This document shows, one piece after another, positions 43,655 through 57,200 of a stretch of 64,000 nucleotides of DNA (its first letter is position 1; every line of letters starts with the position of its first letter). The DNA lies in the NCBI GenBank assembly GCA_023213395.1, contig CM041465.1:220913741-220977740 (forward strand), read 5' to 3'. The DNA is from Cycas panzhihuaensis. Its lineage: Eukaryota > Cycadophyta. The notes beneath the pieces are model-generated. The model was given only the letters and a program-made list of their open reading frames with translations. It did no database searches and had not been told where the DNA came from. A program made the translations under genes and the position numbers.

Positions 43655-44010
43655 CGAACCCTCTCTGCTGCCGTTCTCCTCCTCTTCTTCTCCTCCTCCT
43701 CACCAACAGAGATGCTACTGGCACCACACCAAGCTGTCTGTTTTGCCAGAAAAACGACGGCCGAGCCTGCAGCACGGCACGCGGACGACCGGGTCAACCG
43801 CTGGGCACTGGCTCGAACCACGCGGAGACGAAGGAAGGCAGAGGAAGAAGTTCGATCTCTTGTATTTTTTCTCAACCAACTTCCTCTCCTCCTCCTCCTC
43901 CTCCTCCCACCTCGCTTTGCACGTTTTCCCTGTTTGCCTCGTCCCGCTTCCGGAACGGAACCTGAATGGGGCGACGCCACGTCTGCGCCAACCTGTTATA
44001 TGTTGTGTTC
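43655..44010 (-). promoter_or_regulatory. PP1 5' untranslated region, GA-rich
   Basis: The minus strand upstream of the start is GC-rich with two purine-triplet runs: GGAGGAGG at 43885-43908 and GAGGAGGAGAAGAAGAGGAG at about 43672-43700. Such GA/CT tracts are common in plant 5' leaders. An upstream frame (43980-43627, 117 codons, Arg-rich) overlaps the true start in another register and would be an upstream ORF if transcribed; it has no family resemblance. Confidence 0.55.
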
Positions 44011-44033
44011 CGTTCCGTCCGGTTCCCTTGACC

Positions 44034-44046
44034 CCCTTTATTATAA
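44034..44046 (-). promoter_or_regulatory. Possible PP1 TATA box
   Basis: Minus strand CTTATAATAAAGG lies about 390 bp before the start codon, at the sharp border between GC-rich leader and AT-rich flank. Weak evidence; AT-rich DNA yields such matches by chance. Confidence 0.3.
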
Positions 44047-44440
44047 GTATAATTAAAAATAAATCGTTAGTTTTTTATATATTTTTTTGATTATCTTATA
44101 TTCCCTTTGGCAGGTGTTCGTCTCATGGTGGGCGTCAGGGTGAGCCCCATGGAGAGAGCCGCTACCTTCCCGTTGGGAATAATTACTCATCTTTAGGGGC
44201 CTCCACAAAATATGCCCCATGGAGAAAGATTCCCATCGATTTGTGCTAGACGTAAGGTTGTATGATTTAGAGCCTTATCCAAAATATGAATTGTCCTAAT
44301 GTAGATGTCACTCTATTTTTATTAAAAATTTAAAAATATTCACTTTCTTTTAACATAGAAAATGTGATTTGTGAAGCTATATGCTAGGGAAGAAGAAAGA
44401 AAGTAGAAATGTTTTTTTTTTTCATAAACATTTTTCTCTA
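44047..44440. other. Flank upstream of PP1
   Basis: No gene. A short GC-rich patch at 44110-44230 holds two copies of GCCCCATGGAGA. Confidence 0.5.
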
Positions 44441-46720
44441 AAGCTTCTTAGAAAAGATTCGATTATGGTCCATTATGTGCTTCATGTGATTCAAGCGTGG
44501 AAAGAGCAATCTTTAAAGTTTATTTCAGATAGGGATTAGGTTCAAAATTCAATGGATGCCTATCAGAATCTAATATACACATTAAATATTAGTAGACAAA
44601 ACTTAAAAATAAATAAATAATGCTTGCCAACTAAAAAGGATACTCTCTTGATCTTCCCTTCAAATTTTATGTGTGGGTAGTTTCAGAAAGTGGGAGATTG
44701 TATATATAAGTGACTTTTGACTTTTTTAACAACCAATCTCAAATCTTAAACCATTAGCATGAAGTTTTTAAAAAAGAAAAGATGACCATCAAATTTCAAG
44801 CCTTGTTAAGGCTTGCACTTGCATGAGATTTGACAAGTGTAAGAAGATGTAATGACATACCATCTAATTTTTTATGCATTCAAAAGGTGTGGTATCTTTT
44901 CTTTTTGTAAGAAATATAGTAGCATTAATAGAAGTCCTTCCTGAATGCCATAACTACTAACCAAATTTGACCCATGATTCTTATAACCAATGTATTCAAA
45001 CTACCTTTTAAGAACCTTCAAATGGATTATTAATAACAAAATTATCTATGAAAGGGGGGTTTAAGCATCAAATATTAGTACAAATTTTTTCCTCATAAAA
45101 TGTAAAATGCACCCCCACAAAGTTTCTTATGATCCTTATCACCTTTACTAAATCTATGTTAGACCTTAATGCTACTACTTAGTCACCATCGAATAGAGGT
45201 GTTAAGCATGCTAAAGTTTCGAAATAACCACAACGTCCACCACTTCCTATTGAAAAATAAATTCCAGTTACTCACGCAATTGTGAAAGGGTTTTGTGACC
45301 AAATACCACTAGACAAAATTCCTCAATATAAGAGAGCCATTTCAAGTAGTACAGATCCCAAATTATTACAATCTATTATGGAAAAAAGGTGATTTAACTA
45401 ATGAAATAAGGATGAAACCAACTTTACTTTAAATTTATGGTATAAAACATAAGAATTAAAGATTTGTTACATATTCTAATGTTTTGTTAATTTAGATGTT
45501 AAGCAATGATATGAGATAAACCATTGACAAAATATAGGTCAACGAGTAGGGTTGATCATCAAAATTCAATGGGTAACTCATCACATATTTAGTTGTGCTC
45601 CATTATGCACCTTGCGTGATTCAAACCTTTGTAAGTATGGGAAGATCAATCTTTGAAGTTGATTTTGAATAGGGATTAGGTTTGAAATTTAGTGGACCAA
45701 TTGTCCATCAAAATCTATTATACGCATCTTAGTAGAAAGAAAATAAAAACATTAAAATAATGCTTACCAACTACGAAGGATACTCTAAATCTTCCCATTA
45801 AATTTTATATATAGGTAGTTTTACATGGTAGGAAATCATATATACAAGTGACTTTTAACCTTTTTGACAACCAACCTCAAATCTCAACCATCAATATGAA
45901 TTTTGAAGAGAAGAAAGGGTGACCATCAAATTTTAAGCCTTGTTGGGACTTACACTTGAATGAGATTTGACAAGAGGATATTGTTGTGTTTTTGTAATCT
46001 AAGAAAATGCTGATTTTAAACAAAAACAAAAATAATTAAGGCAAGATTGCATTCATGCAACCTAAGAAAAATACCAACTTCAGATATAATTAAAATTAAT
46101 TCAAATAATCAAAGTAAGCCACTTTATAAAGGCTTGCTTATTAGACCTTAGAATCATGAGTTTATTTTGATTTGGAAATTATTCCTTCTAGCGTCTTTAG
46201 GGTAGAGAATGATTTTGTTATAATTCAAGAATTTTATTTCTATTTTAATTTTGGATTCATCATAGATGTAATGGCTTGCCATCTAATTTTTAATACATTT
46301 AAGAGATGAGGTAACTTTTCCTTTTGTACAAAATATGGTAGTATTAATAGAAATCCTCACTAAATGCCATAATTACCTACCAAATTTAACTGATGATTCT
46401 TATAACCAATATATCCAAACCATCTTCTAAGAAGCTTTTAATAGATTATTTATGATAAAATTAAGTATGAAAGGGGGTTTAAAGCATCAAATACTTATAG
46501 AAAAAAAAATCCTATAAAATGCAAAATGCACCCCCATGAAAATTCTTATGTCTCTTTAGCTTCACTTAAAATTTATGGTGTAAGATATGAGAAATGGAGG
46601 TTTGTTATAATTTTAATATTTAACTAGTTTAGATGCTAACTAATGATATGAGATAAACCATTAACAAAATATAGGTCGAGGAGCAAGGTTGATTATCAGA
46701 ATTCAATGCTTAACTCATCA
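44440..46720. repeat. About 1.13-kb diverged tandem duplication
   Basis: Matching blocks in the same order include 44620-44720 with 45753-45855, 44840-45005 with 46265-46425, and 45430-45590 with 46567-46725 (AATGATATGAGATAAACCAT and onward). The first pair is about 1.13 kb apart, the second about 1.43 kb, the third about 1.13 kb. So unit 2 has about 290 extra bp (about 45975-46260) and unit 1 about 290 extra bp (about 45150-45430). Non-coding. Confidence 0.8.
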
Positions 46721-48930
46721 CATAAGAGGTAGCATTCTTATACTCTTATCCTTAGTCTAACCCTCAATGAGATATAATATCTCACAAATGTTATTCGTAA
46801 TATAGCTATTATCACTAATAATATGGTCTTGTCATTGTCTTTAAGCATCCACTTATTTCTCGTGAACACTTATTAATAAAACTTGAATCTAACTTGAACT
46901 AGCCTACTACATACATAGAGATCTAAGTTTTAAATGGAGGGTCCTCTCAATAAAGAAGTGGCCAAGTTTTTAAAAATAAATTAAGGACTTCCATATTCAC
47001 TTGGATATTTTATTGTGTGGCTTATTTTAAAAGTCAAGATATGTGTAAACATCTACATTGTCCTTTTAATAACCCTCCTTTTTCTTAATTAACACCTTAA
47101 TTAAGCAACATATTGAGTTGGATGATATTATACTATCTTTATTAACATTATATTATACATATTACCTTAGATAATGCACTTGTTTAAGCATGCTTCATCC
47201 AAATAGTATGTTTGTTTTTCCATCACATAGTAAATCTATATATGTAATTTTCTCCCCCAAAGACTATGCAGTTAAAATTACTAAAATTTACCTTTTATTA
47301 TGATTGCTTTGAAAGTGACAATCTAAAATAAATTTATTTAAATAACTCCCTCCTACAATTACTTTATTAATCCTAAATTCATGGGTGGTAAGTTTGCACA
47401 CCATTATAACGGGCATTAGAGAAGGCACACACAACATAATGGTGACCTTTTAAGATACATGAGTTGTACACAACTTAACTACCATTCAATCTGTGAAGGA
47501 GAAATAAATAGATTATAGCCTAGGCCATGGGCATTACTTTCTTATTATAGCAAAAAATCTCTTTATTTTTATTTTGAGATATTTTCCTACCTTTATTATA
47601 TTAGAGGCAATAAGGTTATTTCCCTTGAATTGATTTATTTTCCATGGAGTTTAAGGGCCTTTTTCATCTTTACCTCATAAGTTACTTCCATAGTCAACTT
47701 TCTTCCTTTAGTAGGCTTTGATATATGCTTGCTTAATAATACCAAAACCCATCCAAGAACATATATATTTAGAGAACCAAGTCATGTATCACCTAGATTA
47801 ATATAGTATTCCATCATATATTAATTGAGTTATACATTAGAGATAATATTGACATGTCCCTTTAAAAAGGCATTAATTAAGTATGGAGTTTTTAAAAGGT
47901 GTGCCCCCATAAGGATTTGTCATCATGGATTAATCTTAATACAAAAGAAAAGTTGCATAAGCACTAAAACCAAGAGTATAAATAAGTACATGGTAATCGA
48001 CAAAAATAAAGGAAAAAATCACTTTACACAAAAATAAGAAAGTAGTAAATTACTACAAATAACTAGATATAAAACACCTTAAAGTTGTAAAACATTATAA
48101 TAGTATTATTTATTATGTGAGGTTTATGATATATCCTTTAATTCAGTCACAATAATCAATCTTTTATTCAATATGCAAGAGTATAATATTTCTCAATAGA
48201 ATTATAGATTGTATGTTTGTTAATTATGAATTCTCATCCACAAAATCTACTATGCATATGAATACCCATAGATTATAAAATACTAATGCTTATTAAGCAT
48301 TCTATAATGGCACTCATAAAACCAAGAATGGTTCTAATGGCTAATTGGGGATTATAAAATGAGGCAACAAATAACAAGAATCACAAAGTTTAACATTTAG
48401 GACATTATTACAACAATAAATTTTTGTACTATGCATCTTAGAGAGTTTAAGGCCATGGTGAGTTAGTAAAGGATTTAATCCCATTAAGCCATAATGGATA
48501 ACTATGAGAAGTAGGTTGTCATGTTAAATGATAATGATAAGAAAGTTATACTACAAGGTCTCACAAAACTATATAAGTTATGGGAGGCCTCAAATACACA
48601 ATTAAAGTCGAGCTTAAGAAAGAGTTGACCCACACAAGTTGTTTTAATGCAAAATAATGGCAAGCTCACAAATAAGGTCACCTTAGATGATTATCCCTAC
48701 TTAACAATATTTATAGATATACCTTTAAAGTAACTTCTAAGGTTTTCATCCATAAAGGAGATTAATAATGCTATTAACACATTTCTAAGAGTTAAGCCTT
48801 GCTTTAAAACCCTTTCTAAGTCTAAAGTGCATGACATGACTAAACTTTTTTAATAGGCTAAGTAAATACTAAGTTAAGGGATGATGTTACCAAATACATC
48901 ATTATGGAATGTCCTAATCATTAGTGTCAA
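46721..48930. other. AT-rich stretch, no supported gene
   Basis: Only short random frames. 48440-48900 may be decayed upstream sequence of the gypsy element that follows. Confidence 0.5.
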
Positions 48931-48939
48931 GAATAAAAA

Positions 48940-49480
48940 TGGAACCCTTTTATATGGACTATAGGCAACTTAATAAATGAGTGACTCATAACAAATATCC
49001 TTTTTTGAGGATTGATAACTATTAAGGAGTAAATATTTCTTTTAATATTGATTTGTAAGTTGGTTTAAATTTACCTAATGGGAAAAGATGTTATTGAAAT
49101 AATTTTGACAACGAGGCAAGAACATTATTAATTCTCAAACGTACTATATAAAGTAAATAATGTTCCTACTTCAATTATGTGTTTGGTGAACAACACATTT
49201 CAACCTTTTTTGGATAAGTTTTTCCTTGTGTTTCTTTGATGAAACCCTAATTCATTCTTGGAATAGAAATAAAGCACATAAAATGCTAATGTATTGTACT
49301 AAGAACCCTTATCAAATATATGTTAAACTTGTCATGTGTGAATTTAAGAGTGAAGAGGTGAAGTATTTAGAGTACATAATCACAAAGATAGATGTTGTAA
49401 TATACCTCGAGAAGTTATGAGCTATATTTCAATGGGCATGTCCTACAAATGTTAGGGAAGCATCATGACCTAAGTCAATC
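48940..49480 (+). pseudogene. pol: Ty3/gypsy reverse transcriptase relic
   Basis: The plus strand carries, in order, YMDYRQLNK (gypsy DYRQLNK), NKYPFLRID, FNIDL (of FSKIDLRSG), and then 49226-49420: CFFDETLIHSWNRNKAHKML (the VFxDDILIYS...EEH box, second Asp of the pair now Glu), YVKLVMCEFKSEEVKYLEYI and AIFQWACPTNVREA. The spacing and order match Ty3/gypsy RT. More than ten stops make it a fossil. The 5' LTR, gag and integrase are not recognisable. Confidence 0.78.
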
Positions 49481-51961
49481 ATAGGAAGAGTTGGTATATT
49501 TATATGGGTGTATCTACTAGGGAAGGCATTATGTAATTATTGTATATCTATGTACCTCTAGGCATCTCTAGTTGGAGTTAACTTTTATTAAGGATGGGGT
49601 CTCATATCATTACAACAGTGTTAAGGACATTATAAGTGGTATTAAAGCATTTGAACCTACAATGTGAACCATTGTCTCGACTTTTAATTAACTTATCTAC
49701 TATGATTCTCAATACTACTTATAGTTCATAAAACCTCTCTCCCTAATTAGGTAAGAATAGCCATGGTTATTTAGCCATTGTTTCGCATTTAGACAAGTTC
49801 TTATTCTATAGTGATTGGGGTACTTTTTAAATTGTGAGTCAACTATATGCTAAGGAGAAGTTGCTTTAAGCTTAATAGTGGGCTTCCTTAGTAGAAGAAG
49901 AGATACAACTTTCTCACATTTAACACCACCGACTAATGAAAGACGCGATACAAACTAAAGTTATATGTACCTTTTACTCAATCTTAACTTTACCCTCCTC
50001 CTAATCCATGTTTTACTTGAGCTTTTATCAACATCAACATAAAGTAGAGAACTAATAAAACTTCTCGTTATGAATTAATCATCATCACCACCATGTTTAT
50101 GTAGTCATGAAGCTAAAGGGCATTAAGATGATTTATGCTTGCTAGAGGCATCAACCTTATCTGACTCTTTATATGACCTTTGTATTACTACCCCTACTCC
50201 ATCAAGGGCATGTAATAATTTTGATTCATTAAAGACTAAAACCTCATATGCAGTTGTTGTCTTAATAAACATTCATGTATATTTTTATGCCTTTCTTTTT
50301 TAAAACATAGGTTTTAATTTTAGAATATCCAATAGTATTTTCTTCTTTTAATATACCCTTTATTACATAAGGTTAAGATTGTGGGAATAAATATTAGGAA
50401 TTCTTTATATTATTTAATAGGAATGTTCCCCTTTTATGTTAGTTAAAAATTCACTAACTTGAAGATAATTTAATCTAATTCATGTAGTTTCAATAAGTAT
50501 TTTTTCCCCAAAAGATTATTAATTATTTTGCATGTAAGTGTCTTGGCTTAATTAGTTTGTTTACAAGTGTCTCTCCTACTTGGTATTTCATAACTATAAC
50601 CTATTTTTTTCATAGGCTATTCAATTTTGCTCTTTATTTTAACCTCCATAGGTCTTCAAGGGTATTTATTTTTTTATTTTCCTTTTTTTTTAGATTACCA
50701 CTTCTACTTTGGTTACATCCTAGTAACCCTCTTAGTTTAGGCCTATAAATTAGCTTTGACCAAGTATCATTATAGCTTCCATATAATCATTAGCCTTCAT
50801 ACTTTAGTTTTGGTATAAATATGTCCCTTTATTATATTCTTGCCTATTTCTTTTAGCATTATCTCTCTACTCTTATCATCCCATCACTCAACTTTATTCC
50901 ATGCCATTCCATCCACCATAACACCCCACCAATAAAAATGTTTACGTATTATGGTATAGGTCCTTATAGAATTAACAGTCCTTATGAATTATATATGTAC
51001 AAATTTAGTAGGCACTTAGACCTATAATAATGACTCAATAAGCTCAATAAGAAGTTTGTATAGTTAATGTTTTCACATAAGTAAGATAGAGTATATTTCT
51101 TTCTTAGAATATTTACAATGTTCAGCATTTATTTAAGGATAATAATGGTTCAAAAGTATTACAAAAGTTGGTGCCACTTTTATTCACCTTAGACATGATT
51201 TCCTTGCTCAAGTAAGTAAGAATAATAACTGGCTAAAGCTATTGTAAGAAGAGAAGCACAACTTTTAATAGGTTATTAAAATGCCAAGTAAGTGTTGTAA
51301 GTTGTGATATAACTAATGCACTAAAGTATCTCTTCACTTATTAGGCATAAGCCAACCCTGCCATTCAAGACAATTTCTAGGAACTAAATGTATTAATATA
51401 TCGTAGTAACAACCAACCAAGTCTACATAAAAGAGTCATAAAGTGAAGCAAGCCTCTAGAAGCACTAGTGAAGAAGACAAAGTCTGTAACAACTTGGGAA
51501 CTAAAGACCATAACTAAAAAAGCCAATAATGAGTTGGTGATATGATGATCAATATCAAAGAACAGATAAAGCAAGATGATAAATCTAACTTAATAAATCA
51601 AGTTAAATATGTCATTGTCATCTATCAGGACCTTCATAATCCCTAAAAAATAATAGAGCTAGACTTAGAGGACTTAAAAGGACCCAATAACATATTAGTA
51701 ATGGATATGAAGGAAGTCCTAACATTGGCCACAATAAGGATGTAAAGTCAAATCCAAAAGATATGCATATTTTACCAAAATCCCCTTTGGATGAAATGCT
51801 AAAGAAGTAAAAAATGACAAAATCCAACAAGCATTATAAGTACAATAGCCAATATACTCCACTAAGTGGCTAAAATAAATATGAATTTAAGTAATTAACA
51901 TAACCTAAGTCAAGTTGCATATTTTCATAATATCATAAAGCTTTATAGGAAAAGCTTATTA
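49481..51961. other. Decayed gypsy interior or unrelated AT-rich DNA
   Basis: No domain can be read with confidence. Frames at 51377-51830 on the minus strand are not protein-like. Confidence 0.45.
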
Positions 51962-51973
51962 AGTAGGGGGAGA
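51962..51973 (+). other. Polypurine tract and 3' LTR start of the plus-strand gypsy relic
   Basis: AGTAGGGGGAGA is followed directly by TGTTGTGACTC at 51974, the classical purine tract to LTR junction of plant Ty3/gypsy elements. It lies 2.5 kb after the RT relic in the same orientation, a normal distance. The end of the LTR and a matching 5' LTR were not found. Confidence 0.55.
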
Positions 51974-53419
51974 TGTTGTGACTCTAATTGACCATACAAA
52001 GAGATGGCATATTTATTGGGGCAATAACCCTTAGGGAGTGTCATATACTATTACAATATTGGTAAGGCCACTATATGAAGTTAGATACTTTCTTGGTTTA
52101 TTAATTATCAAAGGGTTCTCTTGCATAACGAAACTTTCTTATGCTCTTTAGAAAGAATGGAGCCAGTTTTGAATAGATTATATAATATAAAGAAAGGTCT
52201 AATGCTTAAAAGAGATCTTGACAAAGGATAATGATGATCTAATGCATAATAAAAAGAGTTGAACTAAGGTAATTAAGCCAAAGTTATCTTGGAATGGGGT
52301 AAATCCCTGATTAATCTTAAATCTAAGACTCTAGGTTCAAGGGAGGATAATGTCAACATAATTAAGAATGGAGAAGGCTTGTTATGCCCTAGTCAACATG
52401 ATCTCTAATTTCCTCAACCTATAATTAAAAAGCCTTTGTCAAAATTTGACATGGAAAGGTTGTAAAAAGGAATGACCAAGTTAGATGATGTTGATACTTA
52501 TAATACACTTCTAATATGCATCAACATGCAAAGTAAGTAGTGTAGGGAAACCCAAAATAACTTCAAAACTCTCTCTTCCTTACTAGGCAAAGAAAGGGGG
52601 GATGGAGGTTGGAGACTTACTTAACACTTTATGTCACTAGTTGGAATGTACTAAGCCTGACTGACTAATGTAGAAAGTGCATGGTTAGAAGGTTCACCAC
52701 TCTCTTAGCCAGCATGATGTTTTGTGCCTTTAAGAAGTAATTTTTTTTTTGTTTTTTACTAGAAAACATTATTATTTTACTCAAAGCTAGTTTGGAAAAT
52801 AAGCTAGTTAGCTCCAGGTTAGACTTGGAGAATAAAGTGTTTAGATATTACTTTAATACAATAACCTTATCCTCAAAATTTTAAATATTTATTCTCCTAA
52901 TCTCCCAATGGAAAGAGCTAGATTTTAGGAGTGGCTAATGAGTAACCTTACTAGAATATTATGGCCCTTATATAGAGATTTCAATATGATTAAAACTCAA
53001 GAGGATAGAGTTAATGGTTATAATTTTAGAAGACATGGAGAAGAACATCCATCATAAATGAATTTGAAATCTAAGTTTGGTCTTTCTAACCCTAATACTA
53101 GTATAAGGCAAGAAGACCATGGGTTGTGGTTTACATCATCTAATCCCTTACATAAGCATGATCATGTTATAAAAAGATTTGTTCATGCCATATTGTCTAA
53201 TGATTATAAATTTGAGCTCATGATGGGTAAGGGAAGACCTATCAAAGTGATTATAGGCATAGAACACTTTAATCATTACCATATCTCTTTCTCTCTAGTT
53301 AGGGAAGAAGAGTTGTTAGTATTACCTAAAGCATCATTTAAGCTTAACATCTCACATCTTATATGCCAAAAACATTTAAATAGTTTTTAGATTATGGGGC
53401 ACATTTCCTTGTAACCCAT
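51974..53419. other. Probable gypsy LTR and following AT-rich DNA
   Basis: The LTR length is unknown. The 110-codon frame at 53058-53390 (plus) has no recognisable domain and is not called. Confidence 0.4.
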
Positions 53420-53631
53420 TATAGTGGATCTCACATTCACTACCAAAATAAAAGTAGGTTTGATAAATATTTCTTTAAGAAATATATTTTTATTAAATCG
53501 AATTAAATGTGATGAATGTATATCATTGTAGGGCCATATAAATATCAAATATGTGCCTCTTTGATAAGTCACAACCCTAAGTCATGTATATTAGATAATA
53601 ATTATAATTATAATTAGTTGTAAGGTCTACA
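53420..53631 (-). repeat. 3' LTR of element H
   Basis: It runs from TATAGTGGATC to GGTCTACA; TGTAG inverted ends are inferred for the original. The first 80 bp match 59265-59336. Confidence 0.65.
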
Positions 53632-53710
53632 ATAAATCTCCCCCCTTTTGAAATGCTTTGCCCTTAAAGTATGGTAAAACTTCAAAGAATTCCTATATGT
53701 AAACACCAAG
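53632..53710 (-). pseudogene. pol: Element H pol C-terminus
   Basis: The minus strand reads FEVLPYFKGKAFQKGGRFI across the purine tract. An end of this kind, with the purine tract coding the final KGG residues, is typical of plant Ty3/gypsy polyproteins. Confidence 0.5.
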
Positions 53711-55430
53711 CATTTTCTTAGCTGATTGTTGATTTATTTACTGTTAAATTATTCTTTTATTAGCGGAATGCATATGGAGTATAACTAAGCAATACAATTA
53801 ACTTTTCATTAGTTCCTCTTTGACGTAGGGGTGTTTTTAAATTTAGGCAAAGAGATTCTAAAGAATTGATAGAGATTTCCATTCCATAAGAAATGAATAT
53901 ATTATTACTTTAATGTCAATGGGATGGTTAATTATAATTGTTTAGCTACATTTTCTATTAATATTAACATTTTAGGTATATCCTTTTGAGATATATTCTA
54001 AAATAGTTAGTCATATTCCACCATAAGGGAGTTAGTTTACTATTATTACTTCCTTTCCTTTTTGTGGTCCTCTTCTTTTATCCACATTTTTTATTTTTGG
54101 TATTAGTGATATTAGTTTATTAGTTTTGGCTTTGCAAGCTACTTCTTCCAAAGCTTGTTTCATGATTATAAAATGATCAATTTCCACTTTAGGGTTCGAG
54201 TAATCTACTTCCTCTTCCTTTTATTTTGTCTTCAACCTACTTATAGTTTATAAATTATCAATTTTGATGTATTTGGTACTATTATGGTCAAGCTTGACAA
54301 TCTTACATTTAATGGGTAGTGTTATAGGGGAAAATCCTTTTTAACCTTTCTGTGGGAACTAACCAAAGACTCTTAGAACTTTAATAACCCTAGAATATGA
54401 CCAACACACCGTACTAGTCATAATACACTAGGTATTTTTTTACCATCAATTTATGGAGTTAATAGGCTATAGACACTCCACCCCTTTATGTCATTTCCAC
54501 TTATATTTTCTATTCAACTAGTAATATCAATTAAGGTTTAACTTGTTTATCCAATTCTTCATTCTCACTAAATTTTCCAAGTGCTTGAATTATACAATAA
54601 TATAGATGCAGTTTCCCTGACTTTTTGGATTAAATGATTTTAATAGAAGAAGCAAATAGAATATAGACAAAAGAATTACAGATACCATAAACATTTGTAT
54701 GTAAACATCAAGAATAAACATGTATTATGCATTGATCAAGAAGGCATAATAATGAAATTAATGAGAATTACTTTTGTATTTGAAAGTATAAGACATAAAT
54801 TGGATAAATATTTTTGGGTGCTTCTTGATTCAAATTGAGGTTTATAGTGGTTTGATTGCTCATTGTATCAACTATGTTAGAATATTTTAAGAACCTTTAT
54901 ATTTGAATCTCTAATGTAATCCATAAATTGAAATAGTTGCTTATTATTCTAATGATGGAGCATCTTTATAATACATGCCACTTTTAATGTTATTACCTAT
55001 TATAATATCTGTTTGTGATGTGTTTGAATATTTTATGACTATTTTAATGTTTACAAATATTATTTGAAATATAAAGAGGAGTAGAGGTTTAACTCAACAC
55101 ACGTAGTATGCATGTTAAATGGATGCTGGGGAGAAAATAATTTGATATAGTTAAATAGTGGGGCGTGATATAACATATAAAAAATAACTAGTTTAAGGCT
55201 ACACACTTGTGATATAGTGATTACTAGCAAACACTAACCTATGTAAAACTTGTTCAATGTAGGGATTTTAAAGAACCAATCATCATAGTGGATATTCTAT
55301 TAGATAAAGTTAATGTGGTTATGAAGCTTTTATACTAATATGGAGAACTCCTTAGCTTATAAGCAATTATTTTTTAATCAGGAATGATCTCCTTAATTGT
55401 TAATAGTGGATCCTAAATTGACTTAATATT
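53711..55430. other. Decayed element DNA
   Basis: No readable domain. A Lys-rich minus-strand stretch (about 54080-54240, ALEEVACKAKTNKLISLIPK) is unexplained. Confidence 0.4.
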
Positions 55431-55826
55431 TCACATATGTTCCACCATGTTTTTAATCATCTTTAAAGTATATAACTAACTTTGTAGGTTCATGGCTCTC
55501 ATGTCATCCTCATGTTCAAAGTAGTTCACAAGCATATCCCATATTTATTTTAATGTAGTAGCATCCTTAATGTTTAAAATGATGTTTCCAATAGTTGACA
55601 TACTAGGAAAACCAAATCTTATCTACTTTTTTTTATTAGTATTCAATATTAAAGTCAACATAATATTCAATTTATTTTAAAAAGTAATCATTTATGTAGT
55701 ATCCTTATCCATTATAGAATTATCGATATACTTCTAGAGATCATTTAGATAAAAGAAATTAAACATTTGATACTTCCAAATAGTATGGTTTTTAGGACCT
55801 ATTAGTTTGTCTATGCCTATACTCAT
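55431..55826 (-). pseudogene. gag: Ty1/copia gag relic
   Basis: From an ATG at 55826 (minus): SIGIDKLIGPKNHTIWKYQM, FNFFYLNDL and, after stops and a shift, IWDMLVNYFEHEDDM. This is the copia gag N-terminus and WD-L motif. It sits inside gypsy element H, so it marks another old insertion. A weak primer-site-like sequence ending ATACCA with TGTGATTAGG after it (56155-56164) may be its 5' LTR edge. No further copia domain is readable. Confidence 0.6.
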
Positions 55827-56449
55827 TACGTTTTCTCTAAAAGATATTTTAAACAAAAGACTTATAAAAAAATATTAAAAAATAACTAAACAAGCATAGA
55901 AATAAAGTAAGAAAGCTATCAAAGTCACCAATCTACACGTAGGTAGGTGGTATGATTGATTTTATTACCTTAATCTACTCATAGGTGGCTAGAATATCAC
56001 AAAAATATATAAAATTAAAATTTCACATGAATTTTGTATTGATGTGCTATATATAACCACTACCAAATCGTAGATCTAAAAAAATTATGTGCTACGGTAT
56101 ATTTATTTTTCTAAAACAAATTCTAGATCCTATTATAATAGTCTTAGTTCCCAAAATACCATGTGATTAGGGGCTAGCTGGTAGGGGGTTTTATTCTAAA
56201 CTTTAAATAAAATCCAATATAGTTTAAGGTGCCCTAAACTTTAGAAAATAAAAAATACTTTATAATTAAAGTTTATGAGAGAATATTCCATACGAAATAT
56301 CCCTTTCAAAGGCATGGGAAAATTTGGAAACCTCCACAACTCTATCTTTTTCTAAAAAATAAAGTCATTTTTTCCAAAAACAACTTTGCCATTCTACTCA
56401 TGGTTCTGTGTATATGTTCCCAATTTCTTGAAATAAGGGCATTAATTTA

Positions 56450-57200
56450 AAGTTATTGGCTAGCAAGATCCTCATCGTAGTTTATCTTTTTGTCACCTAT
56501 AACTGTTATTAAAAAAGCCTTAAATAATGAAAAAGGCCAAAATAGTTTACAACCATGGTGTTTATAAAGTTGTGAGTGTTTCCTAGGTCGATAAGAATGA
56601 CTATCTTTTCCTTCCATAGAAGCCCTTATAGTTTAACATTATTGGATTGTGGGGTGCTTAATATAGTTGTTAAAAAGATGGAAGGTTGGTTATCATCAAG
56701 ATGTGATATCCCCATAAGAGGTGGTTGATCATTAATGATATCAATTTCAATGTTATTGGCTTTAATTGCATAAAGTTAGTTTCATCGTGAACATACCTTA
56801 AGGTGTCTTATAAATCACTTTTTATTACAATTCTAATAATTCTAATTATGAACTACCTTTTTAGGTTTTAAAGCATGACCTATAACCAAATATTGATTTC
56901 TATAATTAGATTGTTACTTAAGAGAAATGTATTAAGAGGTTTGTGCTTATTGCTTGACCTTATCTTATAAGACTAATGTCTTTCTTTAATGTAGTAAGTT
57001 AAAATATTTTAACTTTAATGCCAATGTCAGGTTGTAGGTTAGAGTGGTAGAATTATATCATTTCTTCATATAAAATGATTATTTTGAGTTAGAGTCTCTC
57101 AAACTATTCAGTGACTTCTTTAATTGATGAATCATGTTGAAAATAATATGATAGTTGGACTTTATATAGAGTAGTATTTGGTCCTTCAACTCATTGATGT
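56450..57200 (-). pseudogene. gag: Element H gag end and protease
   Basis: Minus strand, right to left. About 56990-57150 is the end of the gag core (FERL, KIIILYEEMI, FYHSNLQPDIGIKVKIF, LTTLKKDISLI), resembling the gypsy retrotransposon gag pattern. About 56840-56900 has YLVIGHALKPKKV, a remnant of the GHKCKxKK zinc region. About 56560-56625 has IVILIDLGNTHNFI, the Ty3/gypsy protease active site with Leu and Asn replacing Ser and Ser/Thr of DSGST. Several stops. Confidence 0.68.

Noticed and set aside
43457-44056. 199- and 115-codon plus-strand frames and a 117-codon minus-strand frame over PP1 exon 1
   Set aside because: They are shadows of exon 1 and of its CT-rich leader; Arg/Leu-rich low-complexity translation without family resemblance.
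47246-47262. Purine tract (minus CTTTGGGGGAGAAA) as the 3' end of another minus-strand element
   Set aside because: No LTR pair, primer site or pol domain to support it.
53058-53390. 110-codon plus-strand frame
   Set aside because: No motif recognised and no homologous neighbour; could be chance in AT-rich DNA.
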